Position numbers and translations under genes: made by a program
Shown here: in pieces, positions 21,789 to 32,140 of the stretch
Layout of the letters: the number at the start of each line of letters is the position of its first letter
Position numbering within the stretch: position 1 is the first letter of the stretch
Assembly: GCA_963576725.1 (NCBI GenBank)
Contig: OY755240.1
Location: 14,562,378 to 14,626,377, forward strand
Length of the DNA stretch: 64,000 nucleotides
Source of the DNA: Azorinus chamasolen
Lineage: Eukaryota; Mollusca; Bivalvia; Cardiida; Solecurtidae
Direction of reading: 5' to 3'
The notes under the pieces: generated by a model
Database searches by the model: none
Told to the model about the DNA's origin: nothing
What the model saw: the letters and a program-made list of their open reading frames with translations, nothing else

Positions 21789-22078
21789 TTTGTAGATTAG
21801 TCGGAGAGGGGATACGTTTATTTACACTGCTTGTCTTTTAGGGTGGGGATGGAATAAGTGTGAGGTTGGGCGCCCATAAACCGGTTTAACCCCCCCCCCA
21901 GTGACTGACCGTTCCAAGGCGGTACTTCCATCTTCCCCCTATTGTATGTTTGTTTTGTCTTTATGCGTCTCTTGATGTTTTTATAGTTATGTACATTTGC
22001 TGTTTCATTGTGTTGCTGTTCGGGGGACTGTTTGTTCTGTATGTGGTGTTTCCTGCATTACTCATTTTTGTACTTTTA
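21786..22078 (+). mobile_element. 3'-terminal fragment of a Naiad-type Penelope-like element inside the LINE
   Basis: About 293 bp starting near TTGTAGATTAGTCGGAGAGG and ending ACTCATTTTTGTACTT. It matches the minus-strand insert at 55289-55855 almost along its whole length: the same GGTTGGGCGCCCATAAACCG block, GCGGTACTTCCATCTTCC and GTGGTGTTTCCTGCAT. The LINE codons for Lys-Leu-Tyr and Asp-Ser-Met flank it, with TTTAT/TTAT on both sides as a possible short target duplication. It is therefore an autonomous insertion event and not a chance gap in the LINE. Confidence 0.8.
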
Positions 22079-22938
22079 TGACAGTATGGTGTGGCCAATT
22101 ATAGCCTACGGGGCAGCCGTCTGGGGGACAAGAGAATTTTCTTCGATCAGTGCTGTACAAACTCGCGCTTGTAGATTTTACCTTGGAGTTGGTAAATATG
22201 CCCCGAATGCAGCTGTGCATGGATACATGGGTTGGGTGCCATCATCAGTAAGACTATGGAAGTGCGTTTTAGGACACTGGTTTCGTTCCAATAACATGAG
22301 TGACACTAGAATGAAAAAATGTGTATTTATATGGTCACACCGACTGAGGAAACAAACGAAGAACTGGTGCTATAGACTAGAAAATGAGCTTGAAATAGCA
22401 AATATTAAATTAAGCATAGGTCAGTTTTATGGGAAAACAGAATCTAAGTCTATAAAAGATAGACTACAAGAGAATATATTTAAACGTTTTAAAAGCGACT
22501 GGTACATGTGTATAAACTCTGAGAGAAGTATTAGAAATTCACACTCAGGAAATAAACTTAGAATGCACAGACTATATAAACAGTGTACGAAACAGAGCTA
22601 TGTCAAAACATGTATACATATTATCCAGAAGTCATCGTAGTGCGTTGGCAAAATTTAGATGTGGAATTGCTCCACTAAATGTTGAAACCGGTCGGTATCA
22701 AGCTTTACCTTTAGAAGAACGGACTTGTTTTAACTGTAGAAACGAGATCGAGGATAAAATACATGTTCTGATAAAATGCCCATTATATAGAGAAATTAGA
22801 AATAGCCTATATGTGAAAATATCGGAAAGCAGTGATTCTTTCACAACGTTTAGTGATTCTGAGAAATTTGAATTTATTCTGTCTGATGCTCATGTTGTTA
22901 AATATAGTGCCAAGAACTGTCACGATATTTTAATATAA
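22079..22938 (+). pseudogene. LINE ORF2 C-terminal part, frameshifted
   Basis: Resumes with SMVWPIIAYGAAVWG and QTRACRFYLGVGKYAPNAAV, the conserved post-RT region of many invertebrate LINEs. A frameshift near 22610-22630 moves the continuation to another frame. That part contains a Cys/His cluster (CFNCRNEIEDKIHVLIKC) typical of the C-terminal zinc-binding region. It ends at the stop at 22936-22938. Confidence 0.75.
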
Positions 22939-22939
22939 A

Positions 22940-23470
22940 GACGACAGCAATTGTATAAATAATGCTGTGATGATGTATATAATTAACATGTATATTTTGA
23001 AACGGTTTAGCCTGCTGATTGTTTAATTGTTTAAAGTATTTTATAAGCATACGCTTTTAACCGTACGTCAAGTTACATGGTTTTATGTTTGTAGTTAATT
23101 GTCACATTTTAAGGTTTGCACTGTCTCTCATAACTCATATGTAAGTGGTTCTATACATTTTACTTACTCATGTTTGTATATTTTATCATGTATAGAAGTG
23201 AGACATAAATAAAATATATGTCTGTCTGTCTATGTCTGTAGGCTGGTGTCTCGGCTCATATGAATTACACATTTCGTTTGCGTTATCCGCATCAGTACAT
23301 CATAGCAATGGTGACTGAAAAAGCTATTTCGATTACAAGTATCAACTTTTGAGGAGATGCAAATCTAATAACTTGTACACTACAATCTACCATGTAATCT
23401 GCCAGGTATGTAAATTAGAATTAGAATAGACAGAAACATAGAGAAATCAAGGCTTAGTGGTGTTTAACTG
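22940..23470. other. LINE 3' UTR and unassigned AT-rich sequence
   Basis: From 22940 to about 23225 is the probable 3' UTR of the LINE, ending in AATAAA-like and TCTG repeats. I see nothing recognisable from about 23240 to 23470. Confidence 0.5.
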
Positions 23471-23594
23471 GTACAACTCGTGACATGCAAGTCGATAACT
23501 CGAAGTAAAAGTTATGTCCTTCCAAAATGTACAATACAGAATTGTTCTAAAATGTATCAACGCATATCTAGAAATGCATATGCCAGCTTAATGC

Positions 23595-23602
23595 AGGTTG
23601 AT
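23595..23602. repeat. Target-site duplication of the minus-strand LINE (left copy)
   Basis: AGGTTGAT here equals 27169-27176, on the far side of the LINE. Confidence 0.8.
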
Positions 23603-24149
23603 TATCATAATTATTATTATTATTATACCACATTTATATAGCGCTCTTTTCACACAGGATGTGTGCGTTCAAAAGCGCTTCACATGATTAAATTGCATGT
23701 ACAGACTTGAATATATATAATGCGTATAGAATATTAAAAACAAATGAAATTTAAGATAGAGATATCAATAAAACGATCAAAAATTGAATTAATTTAAGAA
23801 TTATAGATAAAAACAAAATCATCCTTTTCTGTACATTTTTTGTCCTCAATTCAAGGGAAACAGACGCACACCGTGACTACCGGTATATTGCGTCCGCCCA
23901 CTTATGTCACCAAACTCAAACATCATACAGTTACGACCCAAAATCATCTGGATCGAGTTTATGTATGACATACAACACTATACATAAGATATTGCCTTAC
24001 ATATGTAGGACAATGGGTTAACAGAATAGGTTAATTTTGTAGCTAATGCATATAAACAAACACAATGCAATTACAACAATAACAAACAAACCACCAATAT
24101 ATACACCCCGTATGCAAAATTGGCAAAGGAGTATCGTAATATCAATCCA

Positions 24150-24645
24150 ACCGACACTGAACGAGACAAACAATGCCGTGCCAAGCCGCGATCCAGGCGG
24201 TTTCAAAGAGATTGGGCTATCCCTACCATCAAGATCCACCACCCTGCACAAAGCGACACACACACATCAAGTGCCTACGAACAGTGCCCATCCAAACAAC
24301 TGACAGGATATTCCTTGACCAATAATTTGCAAGTAACAAAATTCTCGAGATGGGAGGGATTCGAAAATGTCCTGTGGTCAAAGCAACAGTCATCATGATT
24401 GATAATTTAGCTACGTTCTCTTAATTTCCCTAATACTTTCCTAGTAAAATATGCCAAAGAAACGCGTTTTTCAGACATCAACTGACACTGAATGAGACAC
24501 ACAATGCTGTCCCGAGCCGCAATCCGAGTGGTTTCAAAAGAGATTGGGCTATCCCTACCGTCAGGATCCACCACCCAGCACAATGTGACACACAAAGTGC
24601 CCTCAAACAGTGCCCAAATAAATAACTGACAGGTAATTACTCGAC
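24150..24645 (-). repeat. Direct duplication in the LINE 3' UTR
   Basis: About 160 bp are present twice (about 24150-24310 and 24480-24640). They share CACTGAATGAGACA-like sequence, GGTTTCAAA(A)GAGATTGGGC and GATCCACCACCC. The copies are about 330 bp apart. Confidence 0.75.
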
Positions 24646-24659
24646 TAATATCTGCCATC

Positions 24660-25075
24660 CTAGTAAAATATGTTGAAGAAATGCGTTTTTAGACATCTTT
24701 TAAAAGATGCCAGTGAGGTGGCATCTTTGATGCCAGACGGCAGAGCATTCCAAAGTTTTGGAGCTGCATACATGAAACTTCTATCCCCGTATTTTACCGT
24801 CCGACTTTTTGGCACAACCAACGACACTGAACTACTTGCTGACCTTAACTCTCTGCGAGGCCTGTACACGTCAAGCATGTTGACAATGTACTTGGGGGAT
24901 TCATTGTGCATGGCTTTGTACGTAAGTGTCAAAATTTTGAATTCGATCCGATGTTGAACCGGAAGCCAGTGAAGTTCCTTCAAGACCGGAGTGATATGAT
25001 TATATCGAGAAGTCTTGGTTATGATACGTGCTGCTGTGTTTTGCACCCTTTGAAGTTTTCGCAGTGTGTTTTCTT
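24660..25075 (-). pseudogene. LINE ORF2 C-terminal domain
   Basis: Contains VQNTAARIITKTSRYNHITP, LHWLPVQHRIEFK and APKLWNALP, then stops at 24660. These are hallmarks of the C-terminus of CR1/Jockey-like ORF2. One extra G near 25080 separates it from the upstream RT frame. Confidence 0.85.
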
Positions 25076-26160
25076 TTAAATCCCCTGCATCAATGAGTTG
25101 CAGTAGTTAAGTTTTGATGTAACCAGGGAGTTTACCAAAGTCTTGGTAGCATCAGGTGATAGGTATTGTCTTATATGACCTGTTTTCCGGAGCTGTGCGT
25201 AACTAGATCTACACACGGAATTCACGTGCGGTGTCATATCCATTTGCGAATCAAGCCTTGCATCAAGATTCTTCACACACAGCGATGGTTTGATTTTAGA
25301 GGAGCCTACTTGCACATGCAAGTCTTCAGGCACTTTTGTGTTTTTTGTGTGGAACAAGATGACCTCAGTTTTTTCGGTATTGAGCTTCAGCATGTTCTGG
25401 TGCATCCAAGAGACTAGAATTTTTAGACAGTCCTCGACTCGTGTTAGAGCTACTTGTTGACAGGAAATGTCCTTTGGCTTAAAGGACATGTATAACTGCG
25501 AGTCATCGGCATAAAAGTGGTGGTCAAGTCCATGGTTTCTGCAGATTAAGCAGACAGGTTTTGTGTACATGATGTAATGTTTCGGTCCTAGGACCAATCC
25601 CTGTGGCTCGTTAAATTTCATGTGAACTGGGGTGGACAATTCTCCATCTATTGAGACTGTTTGGAAGCGGTCTTTCAGATAGGAGGACATCCACTCAATG
25701 GGGTTTTCCAATGATTCCGAAGTCATTTTCCAGGCGTTTTAGCAACTTTTTATGATCAATAGTATCAAACGCAGCCGATAAGTCCAGCATCACCAGAATT
25801 GTAATTTCGTTTTTATCCAGGGATTGAAGGATGTCGTTCTGAACTGATGGTCATGCAGATTGTTTGAGGTCAGGTGTGACCCTATGCGTTTGTCGACCAC
25901 TCTTTATAACACCTTGGAGACAAATGGCAAATTTGATACAGGCCTATAGTTTCCAAGTTCATTTGAATCGAGACCCGGTTTTTTTAGAAGGGGCCTGATA
26001 TGTGACACCTTGAACTGTTTTGGAACGTACGCCGTGTCTAAAGAGGAGTTTACAATTTTTGTCAAAAACGGTAGGAGTTCATCAAGGCATTACTTTAACA
26101 GCCATGTAGGTATCGGGTCCAGTTCACAGGACTTGTAGGGGGAGGGGGATGCCTTAATTA
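25076..26160 (-). pseudogene. LINE reverse transcriptase, frameshifted
   Basis: On the minus strand the first RT block (about 25745-25830) reads ILVMLDLSAAFDTIDHKKLL and carries the motif A Asp. The next frame (25076-25726) has PQGLVLGPKHYIMYT and the catalytic FYADDSQLY. GLVLGPKH replaces the usual GSVLGP-type sequence. Frame changes occur near 25730 and upstream of 25850. Confidence 0.82.
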
Positions 26161-26166
26161 TTTCTT

Positions 26167-27168
26167 CTACTTCTGCTGGTGTAGCTGGATTAAAATATCT
26201 AAAGAGTTTGTTGAATGCTGCGTTTCAGTGGTAACTGGACCACAACTGGGTACAGAGCCTGATGCAATATCTGCCCGTATTCTGTTTACTTTGTCAATGA
26301 AAAATTCGCAGAAGTCTTGCGCAAGTTTTTTTTTAAGAAGACGTTTCAGGCAATGTGATGACGCTAGTAGCACCCAGCAGATGCTTGGTGACTTTGAAAA
26401 GATTCTTTGGGCCTCTTTGGTATGATTCTAATTTCTCTGAGTAGAAATCAACCTTTGACTTTGCAAGCAGTCTGTTCACTTTGGTGCACTGTTCTCTGTA
26501 CAGTTGATGATCTACCGTGAGTCTGGAATTTTTCCAGTTCCGTTCCCACTTGCGCCTTACATGTTTAGCATCATGCAGTTCCTGGGTATACCACGGACAA
26601 GATGGTCTGAGAGTTATGGTTTTAGTACACAATGGTGAATGTTTATTGGCAAGTGCCGCCAGTGTTTGCGCATATGTGTTGACCAGCTCATCAACATCTG
26701 TCATTTGCATACTTGCTTTGATGGATCCAGAGTTGAGGAGATCTCTTTTGAATGAATCGACGTTAATTGCCCTAAGTTTCCGAAAAGAAACAGGTTTTCT
26801 CACTGTATGAGGTTTTGCAGCCTTTGCTTCGAAAGTTACAGCGAAATGATCACGCGAAATTTTACCACTATTGTCAGAAAGTCCTGGGTCGGTGACTTCA
26901 ATATTTGACACACAGTCATCACCATCTCTCGTAATAATGACATCAAGCGTATGTCCGCCAATGTGAGTGGTTTCACTCACATGCTGTTGCAATCCAAATG
27001 AATCCAGTGTACTAACAAAGTTAGCCGTGTTTCTGTCATCTGGAATGTCAAGATGAATGTTTAAGTCTCCCACAATGACGACTGGTCTGTCTGTGGTCGT
27101 AAATTTAGATAAGAAAAGTGGCCATTCATTCTCAAGAAAATCTCCAGTTTTAAGATCATTTCCCCGCG
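26167..27168 (-). pseudogene. LINE APE endonuclease C-terminal part and linker
   Basis: On the minus strand GDLNIHLD, THIGGHTLDVIITR and SDHFAV-like (SRDHFAV) are the last motifs of an apurinic endonuclease domain. They are followed by a linker with RKLRAINVDSFKRDL, a typical CR1/Jockey junction. A frameshift near 26340-26370 leads into the 26167-26373 frame. The N-terminal catalytic part of the nuclease lies beyond the truncation. Confidence 0.82.
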
Positions 27169-27309
27169 AGGTTGATAGTAGTGCTGAAAGCTCCTACAGG
27201 AACTGAAAACATTGCTTTAGACCTGCATTAAACTGTGAACTTGATAAAATGTTCAGACTAAATTTCAGATGACTCGAACCTCTCTTATCTGGAAGTAATT
27301 GATGTTTGA

Positions 27310-28092
27310 GACATCGAACTTTAACTCGGTCAAGTATAACCGATGATATCGCTTCAGTCAACGTGAGGTTGTGTCCCTTTGCAGATATGACCTATCTAAA
27401 GCTTCTGATTGGCATATATTGTGTCATTTCGTACCGTTGTTGACCAAAAGGAAAGTGAAAATGGGGTTGATTTATTTGCAACCAGAATTAAAACTATCAG
27501 TTTACATTAGTTTGAGCTATAGTACATTTGTGTAAGTCAAACTTTAGATATGTACGATATTCTATCGTTTAAAAACGTCTGGAACTACAATAACGATTAA
27601 AATATTTTTGTCCAGGGTTAAAAGGATATAGGCAAACAGTGTAGACTCAGATCACAAGTTCTGCTCTGTTTGCTGAACCCATCGATGGCATATGCTTATA
27701 CCTGCAACTACATGTATTTTGTTTACAGTGTCGACATAGAAATGGATTGGTCCAAAATAAGATCTTGGCGGGTTTACCTTAAATATAATGGGAATAGATG
27801 GGTTAAGTGCAATATGTTCTACATATTAAGATGAATCGATCGAGAAACTTTAAATGTTTGACCTTGAAATATCTTGGGAAGCACGTTTCCACATATAAGT
27901 GTCACTTGCTCTGAAATATCACGTCCCCGTAGTCTCACCGTCTGTCTATCACACTTAATTCATCACACATTTTTTATCACACTTGTGTCTGCTGGTCATA
28001 TATAATATGATATTTCAGTTACACAGACTATGTAGAAACTTTATCGGTAAAATTGTTGAAGAAGTCTGAACCCTGCTAATTTTTGTTACTGT
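27310..28092. other. Gene-free stretch
   Basis: AT-rich unique-looking sequence. It has only a small hairpin remnant near 27630-27675 (GCAAACAGTGTAGACTCAGA...CTGCTCTGTTTGC). I see no exon. Confidence 0.5.
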
Positions 28093-28339
28093 TTAAGCCT
28101 TTCCCTGTTGAATGTTCATGCAATAAATAATAACACCATTAATATTCATTAACTGAAATTATACACTGTAAAATTTTCCAAGATAATTGTTTGCTTTGAC
28201 AAAAGCTGTAGAATCAGATCTATATAATCGAAAGCAAACAGAGCAGACCCTGATCAGGCGGCTCCTATTGGAGCCGTCTTATCTGGGTCTACTATGTTTG
28301 CAAATGCGTGAAAACGTGTTTATAGGAGGGAAAGGTTAA
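28093..28339 (-). repeat. H1 hairpin MITE
   Basis: TTAAGCCTTTCCCTG at the left and GGAGGGAAAGGTTAA at the right. The core is GCAGACCCTGATCAGGCGGC with GGCTCCTATTGGAGCC. Confidence 0.85.
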
Positions 28340-28579
28340 TACAAGAATTAAGTTGATTTATAAGTAAAGGGTTAACATTTCGAATACGGTACATGTATGC
28401 ACTGGTAAACAGTGCAGACCCAGATCAGACAGCTCCGGAACCCTCTGACCAGAGTCTGCACTGTTTGTCATTCAAAACCAATTAGCAACTTGCTGCAAGT
28501 TTAAACCTTTCACACAGAATGGACTTTACAGTTAAACTATGATGGATTATTCCACTCTGTAAATCTAGCGTTGAAAGGG

Positions 28580-28794
28580 TTAACCCTTTCGCTGCCAAAC
28601 TCTGTCGTCTGCTAACTTTGTCGTCTGCTGCAAATTTTCATTATTTTGATTTTCTTCATTTTTGTTTCAAAAACATAGTAACAGTAACAAACAGTTTGGA
28701 TCCTGATGAGACGCCGAGTTACTCGGCGTCTCATCTCGATCCAAACTGTTTGCATAGGTAATCACAGATCCGGCATTGTCAGCGAAAGGGTTAA
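28580..28794 (+). repeat. H3 hairpin MITE immediately upstream of the MIF promoter
   Basis: TTAACCCTTTCGCTGCCA at the left and TGTCAGCGAAAGGGTTAA at the right. The hairpin centre is GACGCCGAGTTACTCGGCGTC. This is the best-preserved H3 copy. It ends 29 bp upstream of the TATA box at 28823. Confidence 0.9.
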
Positions 28795-28822
28795 CCCGTC
28801 TTTGGTTTGATGTTAGCTGAGC

Positions 28823-28830
28823 TATAAATA
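28823..28830 (+). promoter_or_regulatory. Candidate TATA box of MIF gene 1
   Basis: TATAAATA in the context GAGCTATAAATAGACC lies 123 bp upstream of the ATG at 28946. This would give a 5' UTR of roughly 90 nt. A second TATATAAAC at about 28866 is an alternative. Confidence 0.5.
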
Positions 28831-28945
28831 GACCGGTTCATCTTAAATGTCCTTAATACCTACATTATATAAACTAGCATAACCTTGATTTGAATGAATA
28901 GTTCAGCTGTGTCGTCGTGCGCTGATAGCTCACATTCGCCCAACC

Positions 28946-29056
28946 ATGCCAGTATGTTACTGTTACACCAATTTACCGGAATCGGCCATTCCGGATGGAT
29001 TCGAGGAGAGGTTTACTAAGTGTCTAACAGGGGTCCTCCCTAACAAACCCATCGAG
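28946..29056 (+). CDS. MIF-family gene 1, exon 1
   Basis: Starts at ATG (CAACCATG context). It encodes 37 residues beginning MPVCYCYTNLPESAIPDGF and ends exactly before a GTAAAT donor. Pro2, which becomes the N-terminal catalytic proline of MIF tautomerases after Met removal, is present. So is the Lys of the KP dipeptide near residue 34, which matches the conserved active-site lysine. The TNxPxxxxPDGF pattern is diagnostic of the family. Phase 0 junction with exon 2 at 30610. MIF proteins are about 115-residue homotrimers acting as secreted or cytosolic cytokine/tautomerase. The spliced product here is 112 residues, within the family range. Confidence 0.88.
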
Positions 29057-30609
29057 GTAAATACACTTACACAACTTTTGTTATCTGTGACTAACATTTA
29101 CATGTATAATGTGTAAGACAGACTTGGTGTAGATAATCAGTACATCTCTACAGCTGTACATAAAGTAGTCTTAATTCTGAAGCTACAAGTCAGATAAAAG
29201 CTTAACCCTTTACACCATGAACGGGCTCTATTCGGGGGTCAGAAGCACATCCCTTAATGTTTGCATGTTTCATTAATCTATTCAACACTTTAGCATTTAC
29301 TGCGGTAGTGCATCAAATCAGACCAACTAACATTTTCTAGCAAATAACCCCACTAGAGTGGGAACCCAACTATCCCTTTACTCCATGAATATTCATGTAA
29401 CAGATATTTACATCATGGATATAATTGGATTATTTTTATATACATGTATATCACATCGACACATGCTTTTTAGGCACGACAGAAACTGTCAAGTCATATA
29501 AATATTAAGCGAACAAAGCAGACCCTGGTCAGACGGCCCCTACATGTAGGAGCACTTTGTCTCGACATGTTACATGTTATACTTTGAATGAAAAGTTTAA
29601 CCCTTCTCTTGCTGAATTTAAAATACATTTCTCCTTCTTTACCCATGCCCTGTTGTATAATTACATATATCTTCACTGTGTACAAGTATATCGCTGTGCA
29701 ATCACTGCTGTGTAGTACATTGGTTGCACAATCAACGTGTAAATAGTGCAGACCCTGATGAGACAGCTCCTGCAGGAGCTGTCTCATCTGGGTATTCACT
29801 ATTTACATGTAGGTTTATTGACGTGAATAGCAAGCGAAGGGTTAAAACAAATTGTGAATCAGAATTTTACATAACTAACGTCGAACAAAGGGTCATACTT
29901 CAGTCAAAAAAGTCGCATTTGCAATGTTTTCCTTTACGGACATCTGTAGATCAAGACTGACCATCTGTGAAAATTTCAAACATATTGATTTCACACACTC
30001 ACACATACAGCGTGTGTGTGTGTGTGTGTGGGGGGGGGGGATAACACAGTTTTAACACACACTATCTGCAGTGAAAAGGTGATCTATACACAATGAATAG
30101 GTGTTGTTTGGTTACCTTGTATATTCATGTGCGAAATAATGTATCTATTTCTAACATTAGCTTAATATTTGTAATATATATTATTCTATATAATTTTATA
30201 AGCAAACAGAGCAAATTCTGTGCCGTCTGATCTGGGTCTACTATGCATGAAAGCGTTTAAAAGCGAATGGGTTAACCAAGGAGTTGGGATTCCCCGATCT
30301 GGTAGAGCGTGAAGCATAATGTAAACATGCAAGAAATATAGTCCAAGGAAGTATATCTTCTTACTTGAAATCAAGCAATATGTCATGGTTGTAGGTCGAA
30401 GGTTAACTCTTTGTCAGGTAAGCGCGACCTAACTCTCATTTCCTAACAGCTGATATCCAGATGAAAAACAGAGTAGCTCGACTTATCACCGAGATTCATA
30501 CCGTTTGCCTCTCGGTCAACATTCTCAAAAGTACAAATGGAAAGTAAATTGTACAGCGCTGACGTATTTCCCACTATTTAGTCAAAGTTAACCATCTTTT
30601 CCCTTGCAG
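29057..30609 (+). other. Intron 1 of MIF gene 1
   Basis: GTAAAT donor and a CCCTTGCAG acceptor bound a 1553-nt intron. It holds H1 fragments (29370-29560 and 30107-30275), a full H2 MITE (29597-29845) and a TG/G microsatellite near 30008-30040. Confidence 0.8.
29597..29845 (+). repeat. H2 hairpin MITE
   Basis: TTAACCCTTCTCTTGCTG at the left and AGCAAGCGAAGGGTTAA at the right; it lies in MIF intron 1. Confidence 0.88.
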
Positions 30610-30782
30610 ATAATTTGTGTAATAGTGGTTCCCGGTGCCCGGATCTGTAAAGGCGGGAGCACAGACCCTGCAATGGTTGTACAAATGCTTTCAATTGGCG
30701 TGTTCAACTCCGAGGCTAATCCAACTTACTTTCCACCGCTGTTTGCTTTCTTGACATCGGACTTAAAATTACCAGAAAATAG
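30610..30782 (+). CDS. MIF-family gene 1, exon 2
   Basis: 173 nt from after CCCTTGCAG to before a GTATGT donor. It reads IICVIVVPGARICKGGST and ends KLPENR with the last codon split (AG|G). The GGS of MIF (after the second beta strand) is kept as KGGST. The C-x-x-C redox motif of vertebrate MIF is absent, so thiol-oxidoreductase activity of that type is not expected. Exon 2 of the second MIF gene in this window (63234-63406) has exactly the same length and phase. Confidence 0.9.
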
Positions 30783-30794
30783 GTATGTCCATTG

Positions 30795-31025
30795 AACATT
30801 ATCCCTTCACTCCATAAATATGCCTTTCTGCGCCTATGCAGACAGAGGAGACCCAGATCAGACGGCTCCTATCTGCTATTTGCTTATGATATGATATAGC
30901 TATGATTCTACAGTTTCTGCCATGGCCAAAACTTTCCTATGTCATTGTACTATTATAATAATTAAACTAATTAGTATTGATGAAGTCATTATTTCTTACA
31001 TGAGTATTTATGGAGAAAAGGATTA
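30795..31025 (+). repeat. H1 MITE, deleted core, in MIF intron 2
   Basis: CCCTTCACTCCATAAATATGCC at the left and TATGGAGAAAAGGATTA at the right. The hairpin has lost most of its second arm (GACGGCTCCTATCTGC). Confidence 0.7.
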
Positions 31026-31412
31026 TACATATATTTAGTATTCAAATGTTACATATAGTTAGTATTCAAATGTTACAAATATTCAGTATTCAAATGTTTA
31101 CATATATTCTATATTCAAATGGTTACATATATTCAGTATTCAAATGGTTACATATATTCAGTATTCAAATGTTTACATATATGCAGTATTCAAATGGTTA
31201 CATATATGCAGTATTCAAATGTTTACATATATGCAGTATTCAAATGGCTACATATATTCAGTATTCAAATGGTTACATATATGCAGTATTCAAATGGTTA
31301 CATATATTCATTATTCAAATGGTTACATATATGCAGTATCCAAATGGTTACACATATGCAGTATTCAAATGTTTACATATATTTTATATTCACATGATTA
31401 CATATATTCGTT
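31020..31412 (+). repeat. 25-bp minisatellite in MIF intron 2
   Basis: About 15 copies of a unit close to ATATATTCAGTATTCAAATG plus GTTAC, with two alternating variants (GCAG or TCAG; GGTTA or GTTTA). Because 25 is not a multiple of three, the array stays open in all three + frames and yields a meaningless 25-residue periodic translation. Confidence 0.92.
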
Positions 31413-31426
31413 GTTATGTTTTGCAG

Positions 31427-31481
31427 GTTCACCATTGAGTTCGTGGATGTCAAGTCCGTGATTGCCATGGATGGGAAATAG
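31427..31481 (+). CDS. MIF-family gene 1, exon 3
   Basis: After the acceptor TATGTTTTGCAG, one base completes the split Arg codon. The exon then reads FTIEFVDVKSVIAMDGK and stops at TAG 31479-31481. This is the short last strand of the MIF fold, shorter than the vertebrate C-terminus. A candidate AATAAA polyadenylation signal is at 31870-31875. Confidence 0.85.
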
Positions 31482-31497
31482 AACATCGACAAATCAC

Positions 31498-31705
31498 CGC
31501 CTTAACCAACCGTAGTGTCTTCTGCAAAACTACTCGCCTGCTTCAATTCTAGATATACATTGTTTTCTTCTGTTCCTTTTCGGAAACGATGGTACTTGGT
31601 TGTTTAACTGTTTGATGCCTGATAAAATGCCGAGTTACCCGGCGTCTCATCTGGATCCAAACTGTTTGCAAAGGTTATCATAAGCGCGTACAGTGCTAGG
31701 GTTCA
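31498..31705 (+). repeat. H3 hairpin element, diverged
   Basis: GATGCCTGATAAAATGCCGAG...GGCGTCTCATCTGGATCC, followed by AAACTGTTTGCAAAGG. The TTAA ends are eroded. Confidence 0.7.
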
Positions 31706-31936
31706 ATTGGAGCATATTCGTACCACAAAGGCAGAATCAACGTTTATGAACAATCATTTATCAGAGTCAAATTCAAAGTGATAGTTTCGACTTGGAATGT
31801 ACTTTAAAAATGCTTTACAATTTACACAAATCATTCATGCAAGGAAGCATATCGTAAGAAATCCAATCGAATAAACGCCGAAGAAGACAAAATAAAAAAA
31901 CACATGCGTTAGATATCACAGACCCGATATTAGTAC

Positions 31937-32140
31937 AGTTGAACTTCAATATCTCGAACTCGGACAACTCGAAATTCGGGATAACTCGTACTAAAAGTTC
32001 GATCTTTCCAAAATATTACAATACAGAATTGCTCTAAAATGTATCACTACGCATATCTAGAAATACATTTCACAGCTTAATGCAGTTATACAGTAATGCT
32101 GAAAGCTCCTGCAGAAGCTTTCAGCATTACTGTATACCTG
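31937..32140 (+). repeat. H7 element, left half, interrupted by the gypsy element
   Basis: CAGTTGAACTTCAATATCTC begins the copy. The hairpin TTTCAGCATTACTGTATACC runs up to 32140. The right half (GCATTAATCTATGAAC...TTATCTCGAAC) resumes at 44203. Confidence 0.85.

Larger units (their letters stand above)
21330..23225 (+). mobile_element. 5'-truncated LINE (non-LTR retrotransposon), degenerate
   Basis: Three coding blocks on the + strand belong to one LINE ORF2: 21337-21788, about 22079-22625 and about 22605-22938. They cover the palm of the reverse transcriptase, the thumb region and a C-terminal zinc-knuckle region. The 5' half (endonuclease and early RT motifs) is missing. The 3' end runs into AATAAAATATATG and a TCTG repeat near 23210-23240. 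The element is inactive: it is truncated, frameshifted, has an altered catalytic motif and carries an insertion. Confidence 0.8.
23603..27168 (-). mobile_element. CR1/Jockey-type LINE, 5'-truncated and decayed
   Basis: A 3.57-kb non-LTR retrotransposon in minus orientation. Its 3' end (23603-23650) is the ATT-repeat tail preceded by TATAGCGCTCTTTTCACACA, a common 3' terminus of this group. Reading 5' to 3' on the minus strand: the rest of an APE endonuclease (VVIVGDLNIHLD), a linker, reverse transcriptase (MLDLSAAFDTIDHK, then FYADDSQLY) and the usual C-terminal block (LKELHWLPVQHRI). The frame is broken at several points, so it is dead. The N-terminal part of the endonuclease is missing: a 5' truncation typical of LINE insertion. 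Confidence 0.88.
23480..27310. repeat. H7 element split by the minus-strand LINE
   Basis: The left part ends CAGCTTAATGCAGGTTGAT at 23602. The right part resumes at 27177 with AGTAGTGCTGAAAGCTCC and continues TAGACCTGCATTAAACTGTG. Together they are one H7 copy in which the LINE inserted. AGGTTGAT is present on both sides of the insert. Confidence 0.8.

Noticed and set aside
24018..24398. Overlapping frames on both strands
   Set aside because: They lie in the duplicated LINE 3' UTR and show no protein-like conservation.
28690..28750. Hammerhead ribozyme suggested by CTGATGAG in H2/H3 hairpins
   Set aside because: After the stem the expected GAAA core is absent; the palindrome simply continues into its complement.
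30280..30330. tRNA-like GGTAGAGCGTGAAGC
   Set aside because: No acceptor stem, anticodon arm or TTC box could be placed around it.
31010..31461. Three overlapping + strand frames rich in Tyr, Ile and Gln
   Set aside because: They are the periodic translation of a 25-bp minisatellite in all three frames.
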